The notes beneath the pieces are model-generated. The model did not search any database, had not been told where the DNA came from, and worked only from the letters and a program-made list of their open reading frames with translations. DNA of 64,000 bases from Hebobacterum sp964559435 (GTDB lineage Bacteria; Armatimonadota; Hebobacteria; Hebobacterales; Hebobacteraceae): NCBI GenBank assembly GCA_964559435.1, contig CAZLHI010000006.1, positions 60,088 through 124,087 of the forward strand, in the 5' to 3' direction. The translations under genes and the position numbers were made by a program. This document shows, piece after piece, positions 51,848 to 59,966 of this stretch (the stretch's first letter is position 1; each line of letters starts with the position of its first letter).

Positions 51848-52999
51848 ATGCGTAAGGCAGTGGAGGGGGGAAGTGTCATAACCCCGGCTGAGGTGTTCGA
51901 GCAGGCTGACGTAATCATCGAAGACGGCAAGATCTTCGCGGTGGGCCCCGGCCTTGCACGCGGCGACATCGACGAAACGATAGATGCCAGAGGACATATC
52001 GTTGCGCCGGGCTATCTCGACGTCCATGTGCACGGGAGCGCCGGCCACGATACGATGGATGCCACGCGGGACGCCATGGAGGGAATGGCCAAGTTCTTCG
52101 CCACCCGCGGCGTCACCTCGTTTTGCCCCACGACCCTGACTCAGCCAACCGAGAACATCATGGCTTCCGTGCGGGCCGTGCAGCACTGCATGGAGAACCC
52201 GATCGAGGGCGCAGCGCAGCCCCTCGGCGTCCACCTCGAAGGGCCCTGCATCGACGCGAAGAAGAAGGGCGCGCAACCGGAGCAGCACATCACCCACGCG
52301 GCCGGCATCGACTACAAGGAGCTCTTCTCTCTGGGCAACATAAAGCTGATGACACTCGCGCCTGAGATCGAGGAGAACAGGGACCTCATCGCATTCGCCC
52401 GGGCCCAGGGCGCGGCCGTCGTCGTCGGCCACTCATCGGCCACTTACGAGGAACTCGCCGAGGCCGTGCAGCATGGCCTCAACCACGCCACCCACACTTT
52501 CAACCAGATGGAGGGGCTGCACCATCGCAAGCCCGGCACGGTCGGCGGCGTGCTCCTGCTCGACGAGATCTACGCCGAGTTCATCGCCGACGGAATCCAC
52601 CTCCACCCGGCAGTCGTCGATATGATCGTCCGCCTGAAGGGCCCCGACAGGGCCGTGGCCATCACCGACGCCATCAGCGGAGCCGGTATGCCAGACGGAG
52701 AGTACGAGCTGGGCGGCCAGAAGGTCGTGGTGAAAGAAGGAGCGGTGCGACTTCCCGACGGCACGCTCGCAGGGAGCGCGCTCACTCTCGACCAGGCGGT
52801 GCGAAATATCGTCGAATTCACCATCGCCTCGCTGCCGGAGGCGATCCAGATGGCGACCCTCACACCAGCGCGCTCCATCGGCGTCGCCGATCGTAAGGGT
52901 CTGCTCGAGCCCGGTAAGGACGCCGACATCGTCATCCTCGACGACGACCTTGACGTCGTCAAGACGATGGTTGTTGGGCAGGTGGTGTACGAGGCGTAG
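51848..52999 (+). CDS. nagA: N-acetylglucosamine-6-phosphate deacetylase
   Basis: Removes acetate from N-acetylglucosamine 6-phosphate in amino-sugar catabolism and cell-wall recycling. The 383-residue amidohydrolase shows LDVHVHGSAGHDTMDA (metal-binding HxH), GVHLEGPCIDAKKKGAQP with the metal Glu, VVGHSSATYEE, NHATHTFNQMEGLHHR and the catalytic Asp in AITDAISGAGMPDG. ATG 51848 follows AGGAGAGG. nagB is not adjacent. The upstream secreted glycan-active protein may supply its substrate. Confidence 0.95.
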   Translation: MRKAVEGGSVITPAEVFEQADVIIEDGKIFAVGPGLARGDIDETIDARGHIVAPGYLDVHVHGSAGHDTMDATRDAMEGMAKFFATRGVTSFCPTTLTQPTENIMASVRAVQHCMENPIEGAAQPLGVHLEGPCIDAKKKGAQPEQHITHAAGIDYKELFSLGNIKLMTLAPEIEENRDLIAFARAQGAAVVVGHSSATYEELAEAVQHGLNHATHTFNQMEGLHHRKPGTVGGVLLLDEIYAEFIADGIHLHPAVVDMIVRLKGPDRAVAITDAISGAGMPDGEYELGGQKVVVKEGAVRLPDGTLAGSALTLDQAVRNIVEFTIASLPEAIQMATLTPARSIGVADRKGLLEPGKDADIVILDDDLDVVKTMVVGQVVYEA

Positions 53000-53061
53000 C
53001 GCCTAGGCGGAGTCGATAGGTCACAGAAGGCGGGGGCTGCTGCTCCCGCCTCTGCCATCTC

Positions 53062-53137
53062 TGGAGCCCACACCCGGATTCGAACCGGGGACCTTATCCT
53101 TACCAAGGATACGCTCTGCCACCTGAGCTATGTGGGC
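53062..53137 (-). tRNA. tRNA-Thr(GGT)
   Basis: A complete 76-base cloverleaf with the CCA encoded. The acceptor stem GCCCACA pairs with TGTGGGC, the anticodon stem TATCC/GGATA encloses loop TTGGTAA with anticodon GGT, and the T-arm CCCGG-TTCGAAT-CCGGG is standard. It is the last of three minus-strand tRNA genes, between tRNA-Tyr and the end of nagA. Confidence 0.97.
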
Positions 53138-53168
53138 TTCCGTTTGCGCCGTACGTCTATACCATGCC

Positions 53169-53254
53169 TGGTGGAGGGGGGAGGATTCGAACCTCCGTAG
53201 GCTTCGCCGGCAGATTTACAGTCTGCTCCCTTTGTCCAGCTCGGGCACCCCTCC
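53169..53254 (-). tRNA. tRNA-Tyr(GTA)
   Basis: An 86-base class II tRNA with the long variable arm. GGAGGGG pairs with CCCCTCC, anticodon stem GCAGA/TCTGC encloses CTGTAAA with anticodon GTA, and CCA is encoded. It lies 31 bases upstream of tRNA-Thr(GGT), an order known from bacterial Thr-Tyr-Gly-Thr clusters, though no Gly tRNA is present. Confidence 0.97.
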
Positions 53255-53344
53255 GAGACAACAACAGCCGCGAGCCCCGCTCGCGACCAGACGATACTAG
53301 CATGCCCCCTCCCCAGCGTCAAGATGAACGGAGACCCGTTCCAA

Positions 53345-55438
53345 CTACGGCTTGTTCGTCGGCGCCGGAAGTGTTCGGACCTCAATCTCGCCGACGGCCG
53401 TCCAGCCGACGTTCTCCGGGCTGTACAGGGGCCCGATGCCGACCTCCACCGCGCACGGCCCGGGCGGGCAGTTCGTCGGCACGATGAGCGTGCCTCGCTG
53501 CTCGAACTCCTGCCCTTCCGGCAGGGGCGCGAGGTCCCACTGGCTCGCCAGCAGCGGGAAGGCCTGAGCAAAGCGGCCGTTCGGCGTCAGCTCCTCGGTG
53601 AAGCGCTCCGCCTCCACCTCCCGCGGCACCAGCCGCACCGCGAACTGCGCCGGCCCCGGCAGTCGTGTGGGCACTCGCCAGCGGCTGCGGAACTCAGCTA
53701 ACTCGCCGGTGCCGACCTCCCTCCGTGCCAACTCGAATTCGACCAACGCAATCCCGCCTGGGAACTCGGCCGCTGGCTCCCCCCCTTCGGCGCGCACCGG
53801 CCCGGGGCGCGCGGCGCGAAGGGCCACAAGATCCTCGCCAATCCCTACGAAGTACGGAGGTCCCGCCAGCTCTATGGTCCTCGACCCATGCAGCGCGTAC
53901 ACGGGCCGCCGGCCATCCAGCCGCTGGGCCAGGAGGTAGGCGAAGACCGCCGTCCGGTCCCACTTGTACCGGCTCATGTCGGCCGCCGCAAGCCAGGCGA
54001 GCGCTGTCTCTGTCTCCGCCCAGGCGGCGCGCGTTGCCTCCCAGAGCGTCTCGTCTTCCAGCGTGCCGACGTACCAGTCCGTCTGCAGTGGCACGACCCG
54101 AATGAGCGTGACGTCCGGCCGCATCTCTTCCACAGTCTGCAGGTACATCGTCGCGAAGCTCGGCACATCGTTGTCGGAGATGAAGATGGCGTCCGGCTCC
54201 AGCGATGACAGCATCGCGACCCAGCGGTCGCGGTGCTGCCAGAGATTGCTCAGATCAGAGCGCCCCCAGTTGCCCACAAGCAGCACGGCACACACCGCCA
54301 GGCCTGCCGCCATTGCCGCCGCTCGCGAGGCCAAGTGCTTGCCGGCCGCCGCCATTCCCACTGCGCCGCAGAGCGCGAGTATCCCTCCGGCCGGCCCGAA
54401 GAAGACCTTCAGGTCAGTTGTCTCGCCCCACTGCAGCACCCAGTACACCACCAGCGCCGCCCCCGCCAGCAGGGAGCTCGCGATCGTCGGCCGTCGCCGG
54501 AACCACTGCCGCCAGCCCCAGGCCGCGAACGGCACCGCGATGAGGGCGAGCAGCGTTGCCCACGCCCCGTTGGGTACCAGCAGCTCCGGGAGCAGCCGCT
54601 CGAAGAGGTCCCCCATCTGCCCGAAGGTGTGAGAGAACGCGTACCCCGTGTACTGGCTCGCCAGCACGTGGTCCCGGAAGCGGTCCCATGTCACGGGGTC
54701 GGTCCAGTTGACCGGCGGCCGGGCGGCCGCGCGAATGGGCAGATACAGGTAGAAGGCAAAGGGCGCAAGGAAGAGTCCCGCGGCCGCCAAGTACCACCGC
54801 GTCTGCCTCGGCTTTGTCAGTAAGACTGCGACGAAGAGGGCCGGAGCCACCGCGAGCATCGCCGTCCGATGGTGCATCGACACGAAGCCGACCGCGAGCG
54901 CGAGCCATGCCAGCGCGCGGGGCGACCCATCCGCGTCCCATCGAACCACCGCAGCGATGGCGAGCGCCGCGAGCAGCGCCGTCAGCCCATACACCTCCGC
55001 CCGCACGGCCTGGCTCCACACCGGGAACCACAGACCGAATGCCACACCGGCCAGCGCCCCCGCCGCGACGTTCCGCGCCAGCCGAATCGCTAGCGCGGTC
55101 ACAATGGCGGCGGCCGCCGCCGACGCCACGGCGGACAGCAGAGCCACCCGATAGGCACTCGTCCCACCCACCGGAAGGAAGTCGAACACGCGACCCAGCA
55201 GCACCCAGAGCGGATAGCCCGTGGGGTGCGCGATCCCCAGCACGTGGGCCGCGGCGACCAGCTCGCCGCTGTCCTGATTGATCACCGTGCGGATGAGCGT
55301 CGCGTGGTAGACCAGGAAGAGGAACAGAAAGACCCCCACCGACGCCCCCAGCGTGGAGCGGGATAGTGGGACCGGTGTCTCTGGCGGCGGTGCCGCGCGC
55401 CGCCTGGATTCAGGGGGCAGGCCCTTCCTTCGGGGCAT
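53345..55438 (-). CDS. DUF2723 polytopic membrane protein
   Basis: A 697-residue membrane protein, probably a GT-C-fold transferase-like enzyme. It has an N-terminal membrane segment and the diagnostic DUF2723 motif INQDSGELVAAAHVLGIAHPTGYPLW (about 60-85). Many hydrophobic helices follow (for example IAVPFAAWGWRQWF, ALCGAVGMAAAGK), then a soluble C-terminal part of about 240 residues. DUF2723 members resemble protein O-mannosyltransferases. ATG 55438 follows GGAGATC closely. The frame is open upstream into the GIY-YIG gene and the tRNA-end copy but lacks conserved residues there. It sits between tRNA-Thr(TGT) and tRNA-Tyr. Confidence 0.88.
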   Translation of the reverse strand: MPRRKGLPPESRRRAAPPPETPVPLSRSTLGASVGVFLFLFLVYHATLIRTVINQDSGELVAAAHVLGIAHPTGYPLWVLLGRVFDFLPVGGTSAYRVALLSAVASAAAAAIVTALAIRLARNVAAGALAGVAFGLWFPVWSQAVRAEVYGLTALLAALAIAAVVRWDADGSPRALAWLALAVGFVSMHHRTAMLAVAPALFVAVLLTKPRQTRWYLAAAGLFLAPFAFYLYLPIRAAARPPVNWTDPVTWDRFRDHVLASQYTGYAFSHTFGQMGDLFERLLPELLVPNGAWATLLALIAVPFAAWGWRQWFRRRPTIASSLLAGAALVVYWVLQWGETTDLKVFFGPAGGILALCGAVGMAAAGKHLASRAAAMAAGLAVCAVLLVGNWGRSDLSNLWQHRDRWVAMLSSLEPDAIFISDNDVPSFATMYLQTVEEMRPDVTLIRVVPLQTDWYVGTLEDETLWEATRAAWAETETALAWLAAADMSRYKWDRTAVFAYLLAQRLDGRRPVYALHGSRTIELAGPPYFVGIGEDLVALRAARPGPVRAEGGEPAAEFPGGIALVEFELARREVGTGELAEFRSRWRVPTRLPGPAQFAVRLVPREVEAERFTEELTPNGRFAQAFPLLASQWDLAPLPEGQEFEQRGTLIVPTNCPPGPCAVEVGIGPLYSPENVGWTAVGEIEVRTLPAPTNKP

Positions 55439-55473
55439 GATCTCCGTGACGCCGCGGCCGCACCGCGTCCAAA

Positions 55474-55776
55474 TCATCTGGAGCCGGCGGCAGGATTCGC
55501 TTGTCCCGAGCTTGCCGAGGGAAGCCCGCGGACAAGATGCTCCTTCTTCCCCGCCCGCCAAGCTTTGACCTGAAGCTCACGTCGGCGGGCGGCAGACTTG
55601 CTTGCATATCGCTCTGAGTAGACCAGCACTACCGGGCGACGTCGAGCGGTGTAGTCTGCCCCCTGTCCCTGATTATGGACGCGGACCCGCTCCTCGGGAT
55701 CGTGGGCAATGCCGGTGTAGAGAGACCCGTCAGAACAGCGCACCATGTATAAATGCCATGAGCGGTCGTCGGTCAT
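55474..55776 (-). CDS. GIY-YIG domain protein (UPF0213-like) with repeat-derived tail
   Basis: A 100-residue GIY-YIG protein. WHLYMVRCSDGSLYTGIAHDPEERV (about 7-31) is the Y...YTG core with the catalytic Arg following, then HNQGQGADYTARRRPVVLVY and KSAARRRELQVKAW, as in the small YhbQ/UPF0213 group. Those proteins usually end about 15 residues earlier. Here LPSASSGQANPAAGSR is encoded by a palindromic repeat and by the duplicated end of tRNA-Thr. ATG 55776 lies 64 bases downstream of the tRNA gene. Nuclease activity and a homing role are possible but unproven. Confidence 0.8.
   Translation of the reverse strand: MTDDRSWHLYMVRCSDGSLYTGIAHDPEERVRVHNQGQGADYTARRRPVVLVYSERYASKSAARRRELQVKAWRAGKKEHLVRGLPSASSGQANPAAGSR
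55479..55499 (-). repeat. copy of the 3' end of tRNA-Thr(TGT), putative attachment site
   Basis: These 21 bases are identical to 55841-55861, the CCA end, discriminator, 3' acceptor strand and part of the T-arm of tRNA-Thr(TGT), in the same orientation. The two copies bracket the GIY-YIG gene. An exact 21-base direct repeat of a tRNA 3' end is the classic footprint of tRNA-targeted integration. Confidence 0.75.
55500..55536. repeat. palindromic repeat inside the GIY-YIG gene end
   Basis: CTTGTCC (55500-55506) and GGACAAG (55530-55536) bracket a GC-rich centre with the CCGAGCTTGCCGAGG core. The sequence type (read as SASSGQA in protein) is a recurrent intergenic palindrome in uncultivated bacterial genomes, from memory. 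It extends the GIY-YIG reading frame. Confidence 0.55.
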
Positions 55777-55808
55777 GTCCTGGCCCCTCGACTTCGCTCG
55801 GGGTCACT

Positions 55809-55838
55809 CTTCTCATCCGCCGCAGGCGAATGATGAAG
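55809..55838. other. hairpin just downstream of tRNA-Thr(TGT)
   Basis: TCAT-C-CGCC (55813-55821), loop GCA, GGCG-A-ATGA (55825-55833), extended by CTTC/GAAG. It begins three bases past the tRNA CCA on the minus strand and may mark processing or the transcript end; no T-run is present. Confidence 0.35.
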
Positions 55839-55840
55839 AG

Positions 55841-55916
55841 TGGAGCCGGCGGCAGGATTCGAACCCGCGACCAACTGATTACAAATCAGCCGCTCTACCA
55901 ACTGAGCTACGCCGGC
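55841..55916 (-). tRNA. tRNA-Thr(TGT)
   Basis: A complete 76-base tRNA. The acceptor GCCGGCG pairs with CGCCGGC, anticodon stem GCTGA/TCAGT encloses TTTGTAA with anticodon TGT, the T-loop is TTCGAAT, and CCA is encoded. Its last 21 bases recur at 55479-55499 (see findings). Confidence 0.97.
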
Positions 55917-56214
55917 TCAATGTCCGATTCCACGAAAACGGCCCCCTACATCATTGTGGGCCGAGGTATCAGTCTGCGTCTCGCGCGCCCTCTCCCCCTA
56001 CATTCTGCCAGTAGGACTGCTGATGGGAAGTCAGTCGGTCGCCTCCGGCAGGCTGGAACCGGGATGATTCTAGCATCTCCTGGGCGCAGTGTCAGCAGCA
56101 GCAACAGCGCGAGAGGCCCAGACAGGAGCGGAAAGTTGCCTTTGGCAGCCCTATCCCGCCTTCACAGAGGCTAGGGCAGACGACTCGTCTCCCGCCCTCT
56201 TCGGACAGTGGAGT

Positions 56215-58083
56215 CTACGCACGCCTCCCACAGCACTTCTTGTACTTCCGCCCTGACCCACACGCACAGGGGTCGTTTCTCCCTTGCTTCGGGGGTGCCC
56301 TCGGGGCAGGCTTTCTCCCGTCGCTGTCTGTGCCGAGATCTGCCATCGCTTCTCGGAGATCACGCATGATCGGCTCAGTTGGGGCATACTCAACCGGTTC
56401 TCCGCCATGTCTTGCGAGGTATATCTTGTCAATCACGGCTGAGTATGTAGGATCGATGATTGCGCGGTCGCAGGTTGCCTGCAGAAGCGTCGAGAGCCCG
56501 CCATGCTGTATGAAGTAGCCAACTAGGTCTAGCTCATCAGAGACCAGGACTCGCCCATTGAGCCGGACTCGATCGTCCAGGTACTCACAGAGCTTCTCCG
56601 GTCCCCAGCCGAAGTAGCCCCATGCATCGACGAGGTTCCCTAGATCGAGAATGTTGATTGCCCAAGGATAGGGCGCGAGCTCGTCTTTCTTCAACAGAAG
56701 CGACAGATCGACCGCTAAAGGCCCGAAGTCGTCCCTAGTAACGCACACACAGTACACCGCGTCGACATCACTCGGCTCGATGTGAGCCAGCTGGTTCCCG
56801 TGAGCGTTGTAAAAGTCTACGGGGTTCCCAGCAGCCCAGTTGCCCCGAACTCGATCCGCCTGTTCATAGGCTTTCTGTATGCCTCTATCACTCTGAAATG
56901 CTCTCTTCAGTCTTGTGAATGCCTTGTCGGGATCGCGAAAAGGCTCCGCAGGCGGCATGGCTTTCGCTTCAATCACGAAGAGCCGCCTGTCCCAGCGGAT
57001 AATGAGATCGTGCTCAAAGTCGCCAGTTTCGGTCTCAAATGCATGAGCAAAGAAGTCCGCGCTACGGCCGAAGAGAACGCGCATCTTCTCTTCCGTTTCT
57101 TTCTCCAACGCTCTATCACGCTTCCTGAAGAACAACTCCCGCTTCTCGCCACTGCTTAGCCGGTCTTCACCGACTTTGAGTATGGCCTCGTAGAGTGCAT
57201 TAACCGACACACATAAGGCGACTTCTTTGGCCACTTCGAATAATGGCTTCTCGTCTGCTACATTGCGCTCGGTAAGATACCTGAAATCCTGCACTTCGCC
57301 TCGATGACAAGCGAACTGCTTCCAATAGGAAAGAGCAATCCGTTCGCCGAATTGATCTTGGATAGCTGCCCGCGATATCCTGAGGAAGGATCTCAGCCCG
57401 TCTATCAACCTCTTAGCATGGAGTGGATACGTTCCATTCTGCGTTTCCTTCCTGAGCCTGTTGAGATCCCATCCTTCCCTCTGCGCCCGATCACGTAGCA
57501 GCAGTCTGATCCGGAGTTCCTCGGCCGCCACCTCTGACAGTTGATCTGCTGATAACTGAAATGTTTGTGCGATCCAGTCCGTGACCTCAAGTGCCTCTGA
57601 GGCCGTGAGTCCGCAAGTCTGTCGGAGTTCTTCGTCGAAAGGCGCGATGTATGTGCGGATCCGTTCAGCCACCTGCTCGGCCGATGCACGAAGAGTTGCC
57701 CCCATATGGTGAAGGAAGGCTCGCATCGCGACCTCTCTCGTCTCAAACCACGCGTCTGTTAGATCGGGCAACTCATCAGGAGTCGGCCAGAACATCGACG
57801 CATAAGCATTCACGATGGTATCTAGCAGATCAACCGACTGATCCCATTCGTCTTCTCCAAAATCGCGGGGCCTTGCAGGTTCGGGGGTAGTCAGCATCAG
57901 ACCTAAGAGGAAGAACACTTGGCAGAAAGGAGCGGACAGCGCCGAATGCTCATCGAATGACATGCTTGAGGTGAGGAGACGGATAGCGCACGTTTCGACA
58001 ACGGCTTCAGTAGAGCATGGCTCAAGTAACGTCCGGAGGCGTTCTGTATTCTGTAACAGCTCTCTGTGCAATCGTTCATCCAT
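56215..58083 (-). CDS. PD-(D/E)xK nuclease-like protein with C-terminal SEC-C zinc motif
   Basis: A 622-residue protein I cannot assign to a characterised family. Most of residues 1-340 is helical with no known motif. About 355-400 shows FEHDLIIRWDRRLFVIEAKA followed by a helix with AYEQADRV, matching the D...(E)xK core of PD-(D/E)xK nucleases. The C-terminus GRNDPCACGSGRKYKKCCG is a SEC-C zinc-binding motif (CxC...CC). Its G+C is lower than that of its neighbours (86 of 180 bases in 57241-57360 plus 57541-57600). Together with the adjacent recombinase and Gabija-like genes this suggests an acquired defence protein, but no function is proven. Confidence 0.75.
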   Translation of the reverse strand: MDERLHRELLQNTERLRTLLEPCSTEAVVETCAIRLLTSSMSFDEHSALSAPFCQVFFLLGLMLTTPEPARPRDFGEDEWDQSVDLLDTIVNAYASMFWPTPDELPDLTDAWFETREVAMRAFLHHMGATLRASAEQVAERIRTYIAPFDEELRQTCGLTASEALEVTDWIAQTFQLSADQLSEVAAEELRIRLLLRDRAQREGWDLNRLRKETQNGTYPLHAKRLIDGLRSFLRISRAAIQDQFGERIALSYWKQFACHRGEVQDFRYLTERNVADEKPLFEVAKEVALCVSVNALYEAILKVGEDRLSSGEKRELFFRKRDRALEKETEEKMRVLFGRSADFFAHAFETETGDFEHDLIIRWDRRLFVIEAKAMPPAEPFRDPDKAFTRLKRAFQSDRGIQKAYEQADRVRGNWAAGNPVDFYNAHGNQLAHIEPSDVDAVYCVCVTRDDFGPLAVDLSLLLKKDELAPYPWAINILDLGNLVDAWGYFGWGPEKLCEYLDDRVRLNGRVLVSDELDLVGYFIQHGGLSTLLQATCDRAIIDPTYSAVIDKIYLARHGGEPVEYAPTEPIMRDLREAMADLGTDSDGRKPAPRAPPKQGRNDPCACGSGRKYKKCCGRRA

Positions 58084-58253
58084 AGTATGTGTCCCCGAGG
58101 TCCGCCACAGTCGATATCACTCCGTAGTCTACCCCCATGGCAAGAGCGAGTCAAAACTGAGGTCCATGATCCCTGGTTCGTAAGGCAAGGAGCTTGCTGC
58201 CTGCCATTCGTGCGCGAGCGCCGCCGGGAGGGCGACGTCGTGTTCGGATTCCC

Positions 58254-59414
58254 TCAGCGTGGAGATGCGACAGAACTGGTCGTCGGCAGACTCACCCCCT
58301 TCGTGATGTCGGCCCTTGCGAACGCCCACCTCCGCTCGGCATCGGCGAATTCGGAGTAGCGGGCCGTCATAAGCGGAGTGCGGTGGCCCAGGGCCCGCAT
58401 CAGCGCCGTGGTGGGAACCCCGGCCATCGCAGACGTGAGCCCGAAGTAGTGGCGCAGCCGGTGGGGCGTGACCAGATGTGGGTCCACCCCTGCCTCGGCA
58501 GCGGCTCGCTTCAGGATTGTGCGCACGGCATCCGTGGTCACACGCTCTCCCGGCGGCCTGGCCTCGGCCGCGGTGTGCCCTGTCTCGCTCGTCCCGTATG
58601 CGAACTGGTTTGGGCCGAGCCTCACGAACAGAGCGTCTCCTTCACCGAGGTGGGGGCAGGCGCGTGATCGCAACCTCAGCCACGACGCCATCAGCTCGGC
58701 TACCTCTGGCTTGACCACCTCTCTACCGTCGGAGAGCGTGAGCGGCAAGTCCACGTACCTGGCGCGCCGGACCTTGCTGGTCGCTGCCTTCACCCGAACC
58801 CGGCCCTCCTCCAGATCCAGGTCGCTGGCGTTGAGTCCCACGAGTTCCGCTACCCGCAAGCCACAGAATGCCATCAGGTGGATCATCGCCATGTTGCGGA
58901 TGCCGGTCGGGCGGCTCAGGTTCACCGAGGAGAGAACTCTCTGCAGGTCCTCGCTCGGTGTGGCCCTCGGCTCCGGGTCCGTGTCCAGCCGATACGTGGC
59001 GACGTGCGCGCCGATGTCTTCAGCAAGCAGCCGTTCCTGGTACAGCCATCCCAAGAACTGCTTCGCCGTCGCCAGCGCCATCTGCTTGCCCCGCGGGGTA
59101 AGCGGCCTGCCGTGTGCCGTCACGAAGCTGTCCAGCCACACCACGAACGCGCGCAGGTCGTGCTGGCTGAAGTCCTGCACGCTGGCGATCCCTCGTTGCT
59201 CTGCGAACGCAGCGATGCGGTTGACCACCTGCTCGCGGTAGTGCTCCAGTGTCCCTGGCCTGATCCCCGGATGATCCGCAGCCCACCCCTCCACGAAGAG
59301 GCGAATCGCCGCCTCCCAGGTCAGAGCCTCCGGGGCCTCGCGACGGAGCTCCATTGCCGAGCTTCGCGCGCCTGGAGAAGCGGCTCCTCGGGGCCTACGT
59401 CTAGCCATCACCAT
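58254..59414 (-). CDS. tyrosine recombinase / phage-type integrase
   Basis: A 386-residue site-specific recombinase. A SAM-like N-terminal DNA-binding domain (RPGTLEHYREQVVNRIAAFAEQRGI) precedes the catalytic domain. The catalytic residues are visible: Arg in CGLRVAELVGL, Lys in ATSKVRRARYVDLPL, HxxR in TPHRLRHYFGL, His in ALGHRTPLMTARYSEF and the nucleophilic Tyr of that same segment. It is longer than XerC/XerD and has a Pro/Arg-rich N-terminus. AGGAGG lies 10 bases before the ATG. It is convergent-adjacent to the SEC-C gene and divergent from the Gabija-like pair, as expected for mobility of this island. Confidence 0.93.
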   Translation of the reverse strand: MVMARRRPRGAASPGARSSAMELRREAPEALTWEAAIRLFVEGWAADHPGIRPGTLEHYREQVVNRIAAFAEQRGIASVQDFSQHDLRAFVVWLDSFVTAHGRPLTPRGKQMALATAKQFLGWLYQERLLAEDIGAHVATYRLDTDPEPRATPSEDLQRVLSSVNLSRPTGIRNMAMIHLMAFCGLRVAELVGLNASDLDLEEGRVRVKAATSKVRRARYVDLPLTLSDGREVVKPEVAELMASWLRLRSRACPHLGEGDALFVRLGPNQFAYGTSETGHTAAEARPPGERVTTDAVRTILKRAAAEAGVDPHLVTPHRLRHYFGLTSAMAGVPTTALMRALGHRTPLMTARYSEFADAERRWAFARADITKGVSLPTTSSVASPR

Positions 59415-59966
59415 CGCAAGAAGACCTCCTGACGTGCTGTCCAGATCGCATCCGTCAGGTGGTCATTCACGCTCTGTTCCGGAAGGATGTCAAGCCGATT
59501 GTGGCGGCCAAATGGGGGCAACGTCGGGCTACCTTCGGCAGATCGGGTCTGGTCGGGGTGGAGTATCCCGCGGCACCCCGTGTCTGGGGTCGCGAAGCCG
59601 AGCTTCCCAGTCGCACGGTGAGGGGTCTGTCAGTGGTGAGACCGTTCCACTTGTGCTGACGGCCGACTCAAGGTCGCGGCCGACAGAGCGTACGCGAGAT
59701 GCCCCCCTTGACACCAGAGACCGTTTCAGCCGGTTCGGTCCTCGTCGATCCGATCTGCTCTGCAAGCACCGCCAGTAGACCGGGAATGGCTCTCGAAGTG
59801 GTTCTACGCCGAAGTGACCACCACAGGGGGGCGGAAACCACCTCTCACTTCCTATTCACCCCCGCGCGGGTGGGTGCCGCGCCACGCCAGCCGCGGAAGC
59901 AGGCAACCTGTGCTATACTGCCTCACGAGCGTGTTGCGAGGGACCGTCATTCCTCTGGAGGGGGAA
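59415..59966. promoter_or_regulatory. 552-base upstream region of the Gabija-like pair
   Basis: There is no convincing gene in this stretch; the open frames present show no protein-like pattern. It should hold the promoters of the divergent recombinase and of the nuclease-helicase pair. The only clear element is the extended -10 annotated separately at 59911-59919. Confidence 0.5.
59911..59919 (+). promoter_or_regulatory. extended -10 promoter element of the OLD-family nuclease gene
   Basis: TGCTATACT is a TGnTATACT extended -10. It stands out in GC-rich sequence and needs no strong -35. The transcript would begin near 59926, giving a leader of about 40 bases before ATG 59967. By-eye consensus match. 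Confidence 0.5.

Noticed and set aside
55917..58253. The tRNA-Thr(TGT) repeat as the attachment site of the recombinase at 58254-59414
   Set aside because: The second tRNA-end copy lies on the far side of the tRNA from the recombinase, so the repeats do not bracket it. I keep it as evidence for the GIY-YIG unit only; a different site for the recombinase is needed.
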